Source: an uncultured Bacteroidales bacterium
Lineage (GTDB): Bacteria; Bacteroidota; Bacteroidia; Bacteroidales; P3
NCBI GenBank assembly: GCA_944320415.1
Contig: CALUHJ010000003.1
Coordinates: 1-64,000 of the forward strand
Direction: 5' to 3'
Length of the DNA: 64,000 nt
The notes under the pieces were generated by a model. It searched no databases. It was given only the letters and a program-made list of their open reading frames with translations, and had not been told where the DNA came from. Shown here piece by piece: positions 36,150 through 45,586 of this stretch. A program made the translations under genes and the position numbers. The stretch's first letter is position 1; each line of letters begins with the position of its first letter.

Positions 36150-37259
36150 ATGCAAAAAATAAGCTACTATTTCAAATCGTGGAAAGCCTTCGGCAAAATG
36201 TGCTACACATTGGCCCTTTACGGCTTTGCAATTGCGGGATTCCTTATAATCGGAGCATGGGCCGCATATCAGTTGGGATTGAGTAACAACAGCGGAGGCG
36301 TAGACAAAAACAACCGCTATCTCAGTCAGGTTTCCGAAATGAAAAAAAAGAAAACCAAAGAGCAGAATCCTCAACAAATATTGGACAACTGCATCAAACT
36401 GGCAGCCATAGCAAAATGCTATCCATTGAATGCCCGTTTGATACTTGAGGGATATGATTTCTCTCAGGGAGGTACTGAACTCGAACAAATGATAGCGGCA
36501 TGCGAATTGTACATGGCCAATGACGAGAATTACAAAGCATTGCTCCAACAGTTCAGAGCGACACCCAACGCAACAAATGACAAATCCTCAAACGCCATAG
36601 AATGGATGAATCTGGAGGAATGGTCGGCATTGAAAGACGCAATAGTAAAGGACAAACATCTGATAGACAGTGCCGCCAAAGTATGTGGAGTAGAACCGAG
36701 ACTTATAGTAGGATGCCTTGTCGGAGAACAGATAAGGCTGTTCAATTCCAAAAGGGAAATGTACAAAAAATACCTCGGTCCAGTCAAGGTACTTTCCGTA
36801 CAGTCCCAATTCTCATTAGGTGTCAACGGAATAAAGGATTTCACAGCCCAAAAGGTGGAAGAAAACCTGAAAAACGACACAAGTGTCTTTTATATGGGCA
36901 AAAAATACGAACACATTCTCGATTTCTCCACTCAGGACCATCAGACAGAACGATTCAACCGTCTGGTAGATTACCGCAACCACTACTATTCCTATCTGTA
37001 TACCGGTTGCATATTGCACCAGACAAAGAAACAATGGGAACGTGCAGGCTATGACATATCGGTACGTCCTGAAATACTTTTCACGCTTTTCAACCTTGGA
37101 TTCGAACAGTCAAAGCCGAGTGCAACCCCAAGATGCGGAGGTTCACACATAAAAATAGGCGACAAGGTATATACTTTCGGCAATGTAGGTTTCGATTTCT
37201 ATTATTCTGGTGAACTGGCAGAGGAATTCCCTTTTCACAAACAAAGATTTGAAAACTGA
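36150..37259 (+). CDS. Membrane-anchored protein with a possible lysozyme-like domain
   Basis: The 369-residue protein has an N-terminal membrane helix (about residues 22-44, LALYGFAIAGFLIIGAWAAYQLG) and a long extracytoplasmic part. A stretch at about 190-225 (AAKVCGVEPRLIVGCLVGEQIRLF, split) followed by QSQFSLGVNGI resembles the active-site region of lysozyme/transglycosylase-like folds: a helix with Glu, then a G-x-x-G-I loop. I would not assign activity. The ATG at 36150 is chosen over an in-frame TTG at 36123, which lies inside the -7 box (36118-36125). Array F follows about 30 bp after the stop. Confidence 0.65.
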   Translation: MQKISYYFKSWKAFGKMCYTLALYGFAIAGFLIIGAWAAYQLGLSNNSGGVDKNNRYLSQVSEMKKKKTKEQNPQQILDNCIKLAAIAKCYPLNARLILEGYDFSQGGTELEQMIAACELYMANDENYKALLQQFRATPNATNDKSSNAIEWMNLEEWSALKDAIVKDKHLIDSAAKVCGVEPRLIVGCLVGEQIRLFNSKREMYKKYLGPVKVLSVQSQFSLGVNGIKDFTAQKVEENLKNDTSVFYMGKKYEHILDFSTQDHQTERFNRLVDYRNHYYSYLYTGCILHQTKKQWERAGYDISVRPEILFTLFNLGFEQSKPSATPRCGGSHIKIGDKVYTFGNVGFDFYYSGELAEEFPFHKQRFEN

Positions 37260-37291
37260 CGGGATTCAACCCCTGCAACAAGGTCTTGAAC

Positions 37292-37367
37292 GGATTCTGA
37301 ATTCATTTTTTTCTTTTCAGAAAAGATTTTTTTGAATTCAGAAAAGAGAAAAATGAAACGGCGTTCC
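37292..37367. repeat. 21-bp-period palindrome array, locus F
   Basis: The units are GGATTCTGAATTC (37292), CTTTTCAGAAAAG (37313), GAATTCAGAAAAG (37334) and edge unit GAAACGGCGTTCC (37355), exactly 21 bp apart. The spacers are ATTTTTTT, ATTTTTTT and AGAAAAAT. The array fills most of the gap between the membrane protein and mutS and ends about 24 bp before the mutS TATCTTTG box (37391-37398). Confidence 0.8.
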
Positions 37368-37419
37368 GAATTTCTCTGTTTTGTTTTTAGTATCTTTGCA
37401 CCAAACTTCATCGAATAAA

Positions 37420-40053
37420 ATGGCGGAGAAAAAGAAAGAGGATTTTGTTTCGACACCTCTTATGAGGCAATACTACGAGTTGAAGAGCCAATATCCTGAC
37501 ACGATACTGCTTTACAGGGTCGGGGACTTTTACGAGACTTTCGGAGAGGATGCTGTTGAAACGGCAAAGATACTGGGCATAATATTGACAAAAAGAGGCA
37601 AGGGAGACAAAAGCGAACTGGCAGGATTTCCCTATCATGCGATAGACACCTATCTTCCGAAATTTCTCAAGGCTGGCAAGAAGGTTGCCGTATGCGAACA
37701 ATTGGAGAATCCCAAAGAAACCAAAGGAATAGTAAAACGCGGAGTGACCGAAGTGGTAACCCCTGCCCTTTCCTATAACGACAAAACGGCCGATACGAAT
37801 GAAAACAACTATCTCGCCTCCGTTTATCATTCCCCTACCCTTTCGGCTGCGGCCTTTCTGGACTTGTTCACGGGTGATTTCTTTTTTTGTGAAGGAGATA
37901 CGGAGGAGGTGTACCGCATGGTTCAATCCATGTGTGTAAAGGAGATAATAGTCGAAAAAAAATATCTCAGGGAATTTGAGCGCAACAGCGGGCTGAAACT
38001 TCCCGTCAAGACATACGAAGACTGGGTTTTCGTTGAGGATTTTGCGAAGAAAATCCTTAACCGTCACTTCGGCACACTGTCTCTCAAAGGTCTCGGCATA
38101 GAAGACAACACTGCCGGACTGATTGCGGCAGGTGCAATAATGAACTATCTGAACGAGACGAAGCACACACAAATCGACCACATATACAGACTGTACAGCA
38201 TTGACAAGAGCGAATTCATAAGGATGGACAATTTCACCGTGGAGAACCTCGAACTTGTCAACTCCTCAAATGAAAAGGCCACAACCCTGTTGCAGGTTTT
38301 GGACAAGACACAAACCAACATGGGACGAAGGCTCATGCAACGCTACATACTGCTGCCGCTTTTGGACAAAGAGAAGATAGAGCGTCGTCAGGACATTGTA
38401 CAGTCGTTTTTCGACAACAGGGAATTAAGCGACAATGTGTCAAGCATTCTGTCCGGAATAGGAGATGTGGAACGCGTCATATCCAAACTGGCATTCCGCA
38501 GGATACAGCCTTCGGAACTTTTCAACTTCAAAGACGTATTGAAATCGATACGACAGTTGAAAGACACCCTTTTGGAATACGGCAGCGACATACTTAAGGA
38601 AGATGCCTTGCGGCTTGATTGTTGTGAGGGAATGCTTGATCTGCTTGACAGGTTCATTGCCGAGGATGCTCCCAACAACGTAATCAAGGGAAACTACATA
38701 GCAAGCGGGGTTGACTCCCAACTGGACTATTACAGGGAAATATCGACCAACGGCAAGAACTACATAAACAAGACGGTTGACGAGCTGATTGAGAAAACGA
38801 ATATTTCTTCATTGAAATTAGGTTACAACAACGTCTTCGGGTATTATCTCGAGGTGACCAACACCCACAAGGACAAGGTTCCGGAATCATGGATAAGGAA
38901 ACAGACGCTTGCCAATGCGGAAAGATACATCACCGAGGAGCTAAAGGAGATAGAGGACAAGATATTGTCTTCGCAGGAAGAGATAAGACGGTTGGAAAGT
39001 GCCATATACGACAATCTTCTGAACGATTTACTGAAATTTACCGAGCCTTTGCAGAATAATGCCAGAATAATATCAAGGCTTGACTGCCTGAACAGTTTCG
39101 CATGTGTTGCAAGGGAATACGGCTATGTGAGACCGACGGTTGACAACTCAATGGAGATAGATATTGTTGCAGGCCGTCATCCGGTTATAGAAAGAACTCT
39201 TGGTGCAGGAGAGGAATACATATCGAATGATCTTCACCTGGACTGCGACAAGGAGCAGATAAGAATACTGACAGGGCCAAACATGTCGGGAAAAAGCGCG
39301 TATCTGCGTCAGAATGCACTGATTGTCCTATTGGCTCAAACAGGCAGCTTCGTACCTGCACAAAAAGCAAGGATAGGAATAGTGGACAGGATATTCACCC
39401 GCATAGGTTCAAGCGACAATATCTCAAGAGGTGAAAGTACGTTCATGGTTGAGATGAACGAGGCGTCAAGAATATTGAACAACCTTTCGGAACGGTCTCT
39501 TATTCTTTTCGATGAACTCGGACGAGGCACCTCAACCTTCGACGGTGTTTCGCTTGCATGGGCCATTTGTTCATACATACATTCTTCAGAGACTAAAGCC
39601 AAGACGCTTTTTGCAACACACTACTATGAACTCACCGGATTGGAGAATGTTTACCGCAGAATAAAAAACTATCACGTATCGGTAAAGGAGATAAACGGAG
39701 ACATCGTTTTCTTGCGGAAGGTTACGGAAGGCGGCTGTACAAAAAGTTTCGGTATCAATGTTGCGGTTCTGGCAGGCATTCCAAAAACCGTCATACAAGA
39801 AGCAAAACGCATATTGAACCTGCTGGAAGGAGGCTGTTCAATTGGAGAATTGGCGGAATATTCCAAGGGTAATCCCGACAGGAAAAAAGATGAGAAGCAC
39901 AACAAATGCCTTCAATTGAGTTTTGAGGGTTTTGGTGATTCAGGTCTTTTGCAATTAAAGCAGCACATCCTACAACTTGATATTGAAACAATTAGACCGA
40001 TAGATGCTTTAATGAAACTGGACGAATTGAAAAAAATGGCAGAAAAGTTGTGA
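37420..40053 (+). CDS. mutS: DNA mismatch repair protein MutS
   Basis: The 877-residue mismatch-recognition ATPase. The mismatch-binding domain has RVGDFYETFGEDA (Phe-x-Glu motif). The clamp and lever regions follow, then the ATPase with TGPNMSGKSAYLRQ (Walker A), LFDELGRGTSTFDG (Walker B and D-loop) and TLFATHYYEL. The ATG at 37420 (MAEKKKEDF) is chosen over an in-frame TTG at 37381, upstream of the -7 box. The two downstream tRNA genes have their own promoter. Confidence 0.97.
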   Translation: MAEKKKEDFVSTPLMRQYYELKSQYPDTILLYRVGDFYETFGEDAVETAKILGIILTKRGKGDKSELAGFPYHAIDTYLPKFLKAGKKVAVCEQLENPKETKGIVKRGVTEVVTPALSYNDKTADTNENNYLASVYHSPTLSAAAFLDLFTGDFFFCEGDTEEVYRMVQSMCVKEIIVEKKYLREFERNSGLKLPVKTYEDWVFVEDFAKKILNRHFGTLSLKGLGIEDNTAGLIAAGAIMNYLNETKHTQIDHIYRLYSIDKSEFIRMDNFTVENLELVNSSNEKATTLLQVLDKTQTNMGRRLMQRYILLPLLDKEKIERRQDIVQSFFDNRELSDNVSSILSGIGDVERVISKLAFRRIQPSELFNFKDVLKSIRQLKDTLLEYGSDILKEDALRLDCCEGMLDLLDRFIAEDAPNNVIKGNYIASGVDSQLDYYREISTNGKNYINKTVDELIEKTNISSLKLGYNNVFGYYLEVTNTHKDKVPESWIRKQTLANAERYITEELKEIEDKILSSQEEIRRLESAIYDNLLNDLLKFTEPLQNNARIISRLDCLNSFACVAREYGYVRPTVDNSMEIDIVAGRHPVIERTLGAGEEYISNDLHLDCDKEQIRILTGPNMSGKSAYLRQNALIVLLAQTGSFVPAQKARIGIVDRIFTRIGSSDNISRGESTFMVEMNEASRILNNLSERSLILFDELGRGTSTFDGVSLAWAICSYIHSSETKAKTLFATHYYELTGLENVYRRIKNYHVSVKEINGDIVFLRKVTEGGCTKSFGINVAVLAGIPKTVIQEAKRILNLLEGGCSIGELAEYSKGNPDRKKDEKHNKCLQLSFEGFGDSGLLQLKQHILQLDIETIRPIDALMKLDELKKMAEKL

Positions 40054-40057
40054 TTTT

Positions 40058-40089
40058 TTTTGTCATGAACAAAAAAGGTATTATCTTTG
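40058..40089 (+). promoter_or_regulatory. Promoter of the tRNA-Gly and tRNA-Leu genes
   Basis: TTTTG (40058-40062), exactly 19 bp and TATCTTTG (40082-40089) precede tRNA-Gly by 12 bp. Position and match are excellent. The first two bases fall just after the mutS stop codon. Confidence 0.85.
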
Positions 40090-40101
40090 CAAAGCAATTA
40101 A

Positions 40102-40174
40102 GCGGAAATAGCTCAGTTGGTAGAGCACAACCTTGCCAAGGTTGGGGTCGCGAGTTCGAGTCTCGTTTTCCGCT
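40102..40174 (+). tRNA. tRNA-Gly (anticodon GCC)
   Basis: A 73-nt cloverleaf. The acceptor arm GCGGAAA pairs with TTTCCGC, followed by discriminator T. The D-arm is GCTCAGTTGGTAGAGC and the anticodon arm is CAACCTTGCCAAGGTTG with anticodon GCC. The T-arm contains GTTCGAGTC. CCA is not encoded. Confidence 0.97.
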
Positions 40175-40195
40175 CTTTTTTTATTTATGGAGGTT

Positions 40196-40280
40196 GCTCC
40201 GGTGGTGGAATAGGTAGACACGCAGGACTTAAAATCCTGTGATCATTGCGATCATGCGGGTTCAAGTCCCGCCCGGAGTA
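40196..40280 (+). tRNA. tRNA-Leu (anticodon TAA)
   Basis: An 85-nt class II tRNA with a long variable arm (TGATCATTGCGATCA, with self-complementary ends). The anticodon loop is CTTAAAA with anticodon TAA. The T-arm is GCGGGTTCAAGTCCCGC. The acceptor stem GCTCCGG pairs with CCGGAGT, so the first pair is G-U; the discriminator is A. CCA is not encoded. Confidence 0.95.
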
Positions 40281-40283
40281 CAG

Positions 40284-40330
40284 AAAGTTTCCGATAGTTT
40301 TCTTCAATTATCAGAAACTTTTTGTTTTTT
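40284..40330 (+). terminator. Intrinsic terminator of the tRNA transcript
   Basis: AAAGTTTC (40284-40291) and GATA (40293-40296) pair with TATC (40309-40312) and GAAACTTT (40314-40321), with one C-A mismatch. T-rich sequence follows. It closes the two-tRNA transcript 31 bp before ldcA. Confidence 0.8.
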
Positions 40331-40361
40331 TGTATCCTGATTACGTTTTAATTATATTCTT

Positions 40362-41258
40362 ATGTTTTTAAGGCCGGGAGATACAGTTGCCATAATATCG
40401 AGTGCAAGAAAGATTTCTCATCAGGAAATTGACTGCGCAATCCGTTTTCTTTCATCCAAAGGGTTAACGGTCAAGGTTGGAAAGACAATAGACAGTCAAT
40501 GCAATCAGTTTGCAGGTGACGATTTTCTGAGAGCCAAAGATTTGCAATGGGCAATAAATGACAAGGATATAAAAGCTGTTTTCTTTGCCCGTGGCGGATA
40601 CGGTTCCGTAAGGATTGTAGACAAGGTGGATTTCACGCCTCTTGTTTCAAATCCGAAACTGTTCATAGGTTACTCGGACGTATGCGTATTCCTGAATCAT
40701 CTTTATTTCCGTTACAATATTCCTTCCGTACACGGAATAATGCCGGTAAACATAAATGACGAAACGTTGAACTCCGAGGCCATACATTCCCTTGAAAATG
40801 CCATTTTCGGCAAAGGCATAAAATACGTATGGGAAAATGAAGGAGGACTTGCAAACTGTTCTGTAAAAGGCACTATCGTAGGAGGCAATCTTTCAATACT
40901 GTATTCCCTTTTGGGAAGTGAAAGTTTCGGTTCCACCGATGACAAGATACTTTTCATTGAAGACCTAGATGAATATCTATATCACATTGACAGAATGATT
41001 CAATCTTTGAAAAGAGCGGGTAAATTGAGCAAACTCAAGGCTGTACTCGTAGGAAGCATGACTCAGATGCACGACAATACAGTACCATTCGGCAGAAGTG
41101 CGCTACAAATAGTAAAGGAAGCCGTTACAGAATACGGTTATCCCGTAATATCGGACTTCAAAGCAGGTCACATTGAAGGTGAAAACCATGCAATAATAAT
41201 AGGAAAAGAAGCGAGGATAGACATAACAGAGAAAAACATATCATTATGTCAACAATAA
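40362..41258 (+). CDS. ldcA: LD-carboxypeptidase (S66 family, muramoyltetrapeptide carboxypeptidase)
   Basis: The 298-residue S66 serine peptidase cleaves the terminal D-Ala from murein tetrapeptides during cell-wall recycling. It starts LRPGDTVAIISSA. The nucleophile Ser lies in FIGYSDVCVFLNHLY after FARGGYGSVRIVD. The catalytic Glu is in FIEDLDEYLYHIDRMI and the His in DFKAGHIEG. It is cytoplasmic, with no signal peptide. The next gene, yraN, overlaps its end by 13 bp, so the two are probably coupled. Confidence 0.93.
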   Translation: MFLRPGDTVAIISSARKISHQEIDCAIRFLSSKGLTVKVGKTIDSQCNQFAGDDFLRAKDLQWAINDKDIKAVFFARGGYGSVRIVDKVDFTPLVSNPKLFIGYSDVCVFLNHLYFRYNIPSVHGIMPVNINDETLNSEAIHSLENAIFGKGIKYVWENEGGLANCSVKGTIVGGNLSILYSLLGSESFGSTDDKILFIEDLDEYLYHIDRMIQSLKRAGKLSKLKAVLVGSMTQMHDNTVPFGRSALQIVKEAVTEYGYPVISDFKAGHIEGENHAIIIGKEARIDITEKNISLCQQ

Positions 41259-41644
41259 ACAACAAACAGTTAGGCAACAAAGGTGAAGAACTTGCTACAG
41301 ATTTGTTGGTATCCAAAGGGTACAAGATATTGGAGCGTAATTTCTTCTGCGGAAAGAATGAAATAGACATAATAGCTCTTTCTCCTTGTAAGGCATATAT
41401 TGTATTCGTCGAAGTAAAGACCCGCAACACTGATTATTTCAATCATCCGTATGAAGCAGTGAATGCCAACAAACAAATCTCAATAATAAAAGTGGCCAAC
41501 AGTTACATCAGAAGAAACAATATAGACTTGGAGGCAAGATTCGACATAATCTCCATCGTTGCAAATGAGTCCGAATACTCACTGGAACACATAATCAGGG
41601 CTTTTGAACCTGTTCTGTCATATCAATCCAACTGGCATAGGTAG
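41246..41644 (+). CDS. YraN / UPF0102 family nuclease-like protein
   Basis: The 132-residue protein has the UPF0102 restriction-nuclease-like core: NKGEELATDLL (conserved Gly-x-x-x-E), then ERNFFCGKNEIDIIA (E-x-D) and VFVEVKTRN (E-x-K). Activity is unproven for the family. The start overlaps ldcA by 13 bp. The last 50 bp overlap the end of the convergent carbonic anhydrase-like gene. Confidence 0.9.
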   Translation: MSTINNKQLGNKGEELATDLLVSKGYKILERNFFCGKNEIDIIALSPCKAYIVFVEVKTRNTDYFNHPYEAVNANKQISIIKVANSYIRRNNIDLEARFDIISIVANESEYSLEHIIRAFEPVLSYQSNWHR

Positions 41645-42131
41645 GATAAGCGTTGGATATACGCTTCACTGTACCTTCCAGACGATTTTGGTCAATGTCT
41701 TTCACCTTTTTGGCAGGGCAACCCGCATATACAGAGCCTGACTCACAATGAGTATTTTCCAAGACGACAGCACCTGCAGCTATAATACAATTGCTTTCTA
41801 TCACACAATTGTCCATAACTATCGCTCCCATGCCTATGAGAACGTTGTCTTTTATTACACATCCATGAACAACTGCATTGTGTGCAATTGAAACATAATT
41901 GCCTATCTCAACAGGGGCAGTCTTATACGTACAATGAATCACCGCTCCATCCTGAACATTAACATAATCCCCCATCTTTATATAGTGAACGTCTGCTCTT
42001 ACAACCGCATTAAACCATACGGAACAATTATCACCCATCTCTATATCTCCAACGAGCGTTGCATTATCCGCCAAAAACACATCCTTACCAAATCGAGGGA
42101 CCTTTCCCTTTACTGTTTTAATCAATGCCAT
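41595..42131 (-). CDS. Gamma carbonic anhydrase family protein
   Basis: A 178-residue left-handed beta-helix protein. Hexapeptide repeats (LVGDIEMGDNCSVWFNAVVRAD, split) carry the family Arg-Asp. The metal-binding histidines are in GAVIHCT, SIAHNAVVHGC and similar turns. YrdA/CaiE-like members are often of uncertain activity. It is the last gene of a six-gene minus-strand operon (10-bp gap after manA) and overlaps yraN tail to tail by 50 bp. Confidence 0.9.
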   Translation of the reverse strand: MALIKTVKGKVPRFGKDVFLADNATLVGDIEMGDNCSVWFNAVVRADVHYIKMGDYVNVQDGAVIHCTYKTAPVEIGNYVSIAHNAVVHGCVIKDNVLIGMGAIVMDNCVIESNCIIAAGAVVLENTHCESGSVYAGCPAKKVKDIDQNRLEGTVKRISNAYPTYASWIDMTEQVQKP

Positions 42132-42141
42132 AATACCTATC

Positions 42142-43134
42142 TTAAATAATGAATATCTCCAATATCTCTACCATTGACTTAGGCTCTATCACAGTTTGTG
42201 TGCAAACGGCAGGAAGCATTACGACCTCTGCAGCCTTCAATGTAACCTTTTTGCCCATTGAATGAACTACTGCACTACCTCCTATACAGAACAACAAGAC
42301 AAAGGTGTCCAATCCAGTGTAATCTTTTTTCAACGGTTGAGTCAAATGAATATGATTCGTCGTAAAAAAAGGTGTATTTAGTATATTGTTTGTCTCATTC
42401 AAATGATAATGAAAAGAAGTCTTTGCCGAACCATTAAGCCCGGAAAGATCCATGACCTGCAACGCCTGTTCTATATTCAAAGGCCTTGAAGTTAGATTTG
42501 TGAAACTTCTGTCCCAATCGTAAATTCTATAAGTCAAATCGGAACTTTGTTGAATTTCAGCAAGCAAAACGCCTTTGCCTATTGCATGAATTCTTCCTGC
42601 AGGAATGAAAAACACATCTCCCCTGTTCGTTTTCTCTTCATGTAAAACCTGCATGAGAGTCTTGTCGTTCAATCGGTTTATAACTTCAGCCTTAGTTATC
42701 TTTTTATTGAATCCGTCATAAATCCTTGCATTCTCATCCGCATGCAAAACGTACCACATTTCATTCTTGCCATTCGGCATACCTTCCTTTTGTGCGAACT
42801 TGTCGTCGGGATGAACCTGAACGGAGAGATTGTCATTTGCATCTATAATCTTCAACAATAACGGAAAATCCTCGGAAAATCTGTCATAATTTTCCTGACC
42901 CACAAGTTCATCCGCATACATTTCTATTGCTTCCGGCAATGTACACTCCTCCAAATAACCATTCGATATTACACTCTCGTTTCCCTCCAATCCGGACAAA
43001 GTCCACAACTCTCCGCAATTGGGCAACGGAGAATAATCCACATTCAAAATATCCCTTATCTTGTTTCCGCCCCATATCTTGTTCTTAAACAGAGGAAGAA
43101 ACTTCAACGGATACAAACCCTGTTCCCTATTCAT
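42142..43134 (-). CDS. manA: Mannose-6-phosphate isomerase, class I
   Basis: The 330-residue cupin enzyme interconverts mannose-6-phosphate and fructose-6-phosphate. KIWGGNKI and ELWTLSG are followed by the zinc motif LSVQVHPDD and E in KNEMWYVL. GDVFFIPAGRIHAIG gives the later His. It is cytoplasmic. It follows the PfkB kinase gene by 30 bp in the same operon. Confidence 0.95.
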   Translation of the reverse strand: MNREQGLYPLKFLPLFKNKIWGGNKIRDILNVDYSPLPNCGELWTLSGLEGNESVISNGYLEECTLPEAIEMYADELVGQENYDRFSEDFPLLLKIIDANDNLSVQVHPDDKFAQKEGMPNGKNEMWYVLHADENARIYDGFNKKITKAEVINRLNDKTLMQVLHEEKTNRGDVFFIPAGRIHAIGKGVLLAEIQQSSDLTYRIYDWDRSFTNLTSRPLNIEQALQVMDLSGLNGSAKTSFHYHLNETNNILNTPFFTTNHIHLTQPLKKDYTGLDTFVLLFCIGGSAVVHSMGKKVTLKAAEVVMLPAVCTQTVIEPKSMVEILEIFII

Positions 43135-43164
43135 ACCTACAAGCTATATTACAAAACCACTTGG

Positions 43165-44160
43165 TCAAATGTTTACCTGTCCTATTCTTTCCACTATCTC
43201 CCGTCGAATATTCTGCCATCGCTTCTCATCCATTTTTGTTCCCATAATTTCTATGACATTACCTGCCAATATACTACCCATTATACCACACTGTTCCAAG
43301 TTATAACCTTGACACAAACCTGCCAGGAAACCTCCTGCATATAAATCACCCGCTCCTGTAGTATCTATCTTATCACGCCTTACCTCCTGTACCTTTATTT
43401 TATTACCTCCGCAAGAAATCAAAGAACCATTTTCCCCTAATTTTACTACTGAAATATTGGCAAAACTGGATATATCATCAACAGCTCTCACCGCATCAAT
43501 ACCGCTGAACGCTTCTGCTTCCTGTTCATTTGCAAAGATTATCTCCACACCTTTACAAACATTTCTAAGAAAATCCACATTCTCCTCAACAACATTATAA
43601 CTGGCCAAATCCATACTGATTTTTGCACCAATACTTTTACCCAATTCCAATATCCTTGAAAAAAGACTGCGATTTGAAATTAAATAACCCTCTATATGAA
43701 TATAATCATAACCTGTAAACAAATCCTTGTTCAAGTTTTCGGCATTCAGTTCAAGTGCTGCACCCAAATATGTAGCGAAAGTTCTTTCTCCATCCTTAGA
43801 AACAAATGCAAGAGCCAAACCTGTTTGAGTTGTTGACGAACGGAAAAATTTAGTTTCTATATTATTTTTCTTCATGTCATCTACATAGAAATCTCCAAGT
43901 TCATCATTCCCAACCATACCTATATATGCTGTACCAACTCCTAGATTAGCCGTACCACTTGCAGTATTTGCAGCAGAGCCTCCTGTTGCCATCTCGGATT
44001 TTAAAGACCCGGCGATTTCTTGCAATCGCTTAGATCTCTCTTCTGTTATCAACTGCATACTACCCTTTGGCAAGCTCTCATTGATAAGTAAATCATCATT
44101 TTCCAAAAGACACACTTTATCAACAAGTGCATTACCTATGCACAATACTTTCTTTCCCAT
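43165..44160 (-). CDS. PfkB family carbohydrate/adenosine kinase
   Basis: A 331-residue ribokinase-family enzyme. The N-terminal motif is ATGGSAANTASGTANLG and the C-terminal catalytic motif is DTTGAGDLYAGGFLAG, with Asp as base. The length and the YIGMVGNDELG stretch resemble adenosine-kinase-like members common in Bacteroidota. The substrate (adenosine or a sugar) is not certain. It begins 14 bp after rsmD. Confidence 0.9.
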   Translation of the reverse strand: MGKKVLCIGNALVDKVCLLENDDLLINESLPKGSMQLITEERSKRLQEIAGSLKSEMATGGSAANTASGTANLGVGTAYIGMVGNDELGDFYVDDMKKNNIETKFFRSSTTQTGLALAFVSKDGERTFATYLGAALELNAENLNKDLFTGYDYIHIEGYLISNRSLFSRILELGKSIGAKISMDLASYNVVEENVDFLRNVCKGVEIIFANEQEAEAFSGIDAVRAVDDISSFANISVVKLGENGSLISCGGNKIKVQEVRRDKIDTTGAGDLYAGGFLAGLCQGYNLEQCGIMGSILAGNVIEIMGTKMDEKRWQNIRREIVERIGQVNI

Positions 44161-44174
44161 ATCAATTAAAATCT

Positions 44175-44720
44175 TTAAATCCTTACGGTATTCTTATAAA
44201 AGAAGCTGAAATTTACCTTACCATATCTTCTATGCTCGGTGAAATAAGGATTTTGTATAAAATCATGTTCTTTTGAGTGTTCCAGAACAAACAGTCCGTT
44301 ATCTACGACAAATCGTTCCAAAACCAAATCCGGTATAATATCAAATTGTTTCAAATCATAAGGAGGATCTGCAAAAACGACATCAAACTTTTGACGACTT
44401 CGTCCCAAAAAATTAAATACATCATTCCTTAAGGCGAACACATTATCCACTCCGAATTCCGAACATGTTCTTTTTAGGAAATCAATACATCTGGGATTCG
44501 AATCAACACTCGTTACATGTTTGGCTCCTCTTGATATGAACTCCAAACTAATCGCACCAGTACCGCTGAAAAGATCCAAAACACTGACTTGTTCAAAATC
44601 AATCCTACCTCTTAGAATATTAAACAAACTCTCCCTCGCGAAATCAGTCGTAGGTCTTACCTCCAAATTTACCGGAGGATGCAACCTTCTGCCTTTCAAA
44701 TCTCCCGATATAATTCTCAT
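44175..44720 (-). CDS. rsmD: 16S rRNA (guanine(966)-N(2))-methyltransferase RsmD
   Basis: The 181-residue SAM methyltransferase modifies G966 of 16S rRNA. It starts MRIISGDLKGRRL; the SAM loop is DLFSGTGAISLE and the catalytic N-methyltransferase motif is DPPY in VVFADPPYDLKQF. The frame is open upstream, but ATG 44720 gives the family start and lies 1 bp after the DUF3822 stop, so the two are translationally coupled. Confidence 0.95.
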   Translation of the reverse strand: MRIISGDLKGRRLHPPVNLEVRPTTDFARESLFNILRGRIDFEQVSVLDLFSGTGAISLEFISRGAKHVTSVDSNPRCIDFLKRTCSEFGVDNVFALRNDVFNFLGRSRQKFDVVFADPPYDLKQFDIIPDLVLERFVVDNGLFVLEHSKEHDFIQNPYFTEHRRYGKVNFSFFYKNTVRI

Positions 44721-44721
44721 C

Positions 44722-45561
44722 CTATGCCAAAACCAAAAAATAAGACTGTAAATCAAGTCCGTCAAACTCACAACCGACTTTTATATTTTCCATAGGATTT
44801 GCATATGAAACATCTCTAACATATTTACGTAACAGGTTTAATTCATCATCAGCATATCCATCTCCGGTCAACAACAATTGAACCTCGCCCGTATCTATTC
44901 CCAACTTATCCATGGCAAAAAGAATATAATACACCAAATCGGATGCCTGCTTGTATTCATAACTGTTGCTTATTTGGAAAGTATTTCCCTTGAAAACAAC
45001 AAAATCACACGCTTGTCTGCGTTTGTACATCAAAAACGTATTCTTGGAAAAACTGGATATATCATAAGCATACTCTGCCATTACCTGATGTTGACAGCAA
45101 TAAAAAGCATTTGGCATAAGTATCTTTATACCACTGTATGTGTGCATAGGATAGGCAAATACAGAAACAGCATCCAACTTTTCCACAACATTGGCAATAA
45201 CCGTTTCACTCTCATACAAATGAGTAACACCATTCAAATAATCCCTATTGTTACGGGAATCGTACAATTTATATGGCACCCAAACATTCCTTGAACTTTG
45301 GCAAACTACTCTGACGTTGGCAAACTTAAACATGAATATGCCGATAGATGCAAAACATTCCCTTATTCGATTCATCACCTGCGGAATACTACCAGAAAGT
45401 CCGCACTCAAAACGTCCCAAAGACAAAAGTTTAAGAGTCCTGTCATTTATCAATGAAAAAGAAAATCCATTCGCCTCTAAGCAAATGGATAGTCTTGTTT
45501 CATTGGAAACGACACTTTCTTCAACCTTAACGAGGTTCAATAATTTGTATGTTTCCATCAT
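44722..45561 (-). CDS. DUF3822 family protein
   Basis: A 279-residue protein of the Bacteroidota family DUF3822, which adopts an ASKHA (actin/hexokinase)-like fold in solved members. LSICLEANGFSFSLIND and VQLLLTGDGYADDEL are recognisable. It is the constant upstream neighbour of rsmD (1-bp gap here). Two adjacent Met codons begin it. The function is unknown; the pairing suggests a link to ribosome maturation, which is inference. Confidence 0.88.
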   Translation of the reverse strand: MMETYKLLNLVKVEESVVSNETRLSICLEANGFSFSLINDRTLKLLSLGRFECGLSGSIPQVMNRIRECFASIGIFMFKFANVRVVCQSSRNVWVPYKLYDSRNNRDYLNGVTHLYESETVIANVVEKLDAVSVFAYPMHTYSGIKILMPNAFYCCQHQVMAEYAYDISSFSKNTFLMYKRRQACDFVVFKGNTFQISNSYEYKQASDLVYYILFAMDKLGIDTGEVQLLLTGDGYADDELNLLRKYVRDVSYANPMENIKVGCEFDGLDLQSYFLVLA

Positions 45562-45586
45562 CTATACTACTATAATGACTATATGA

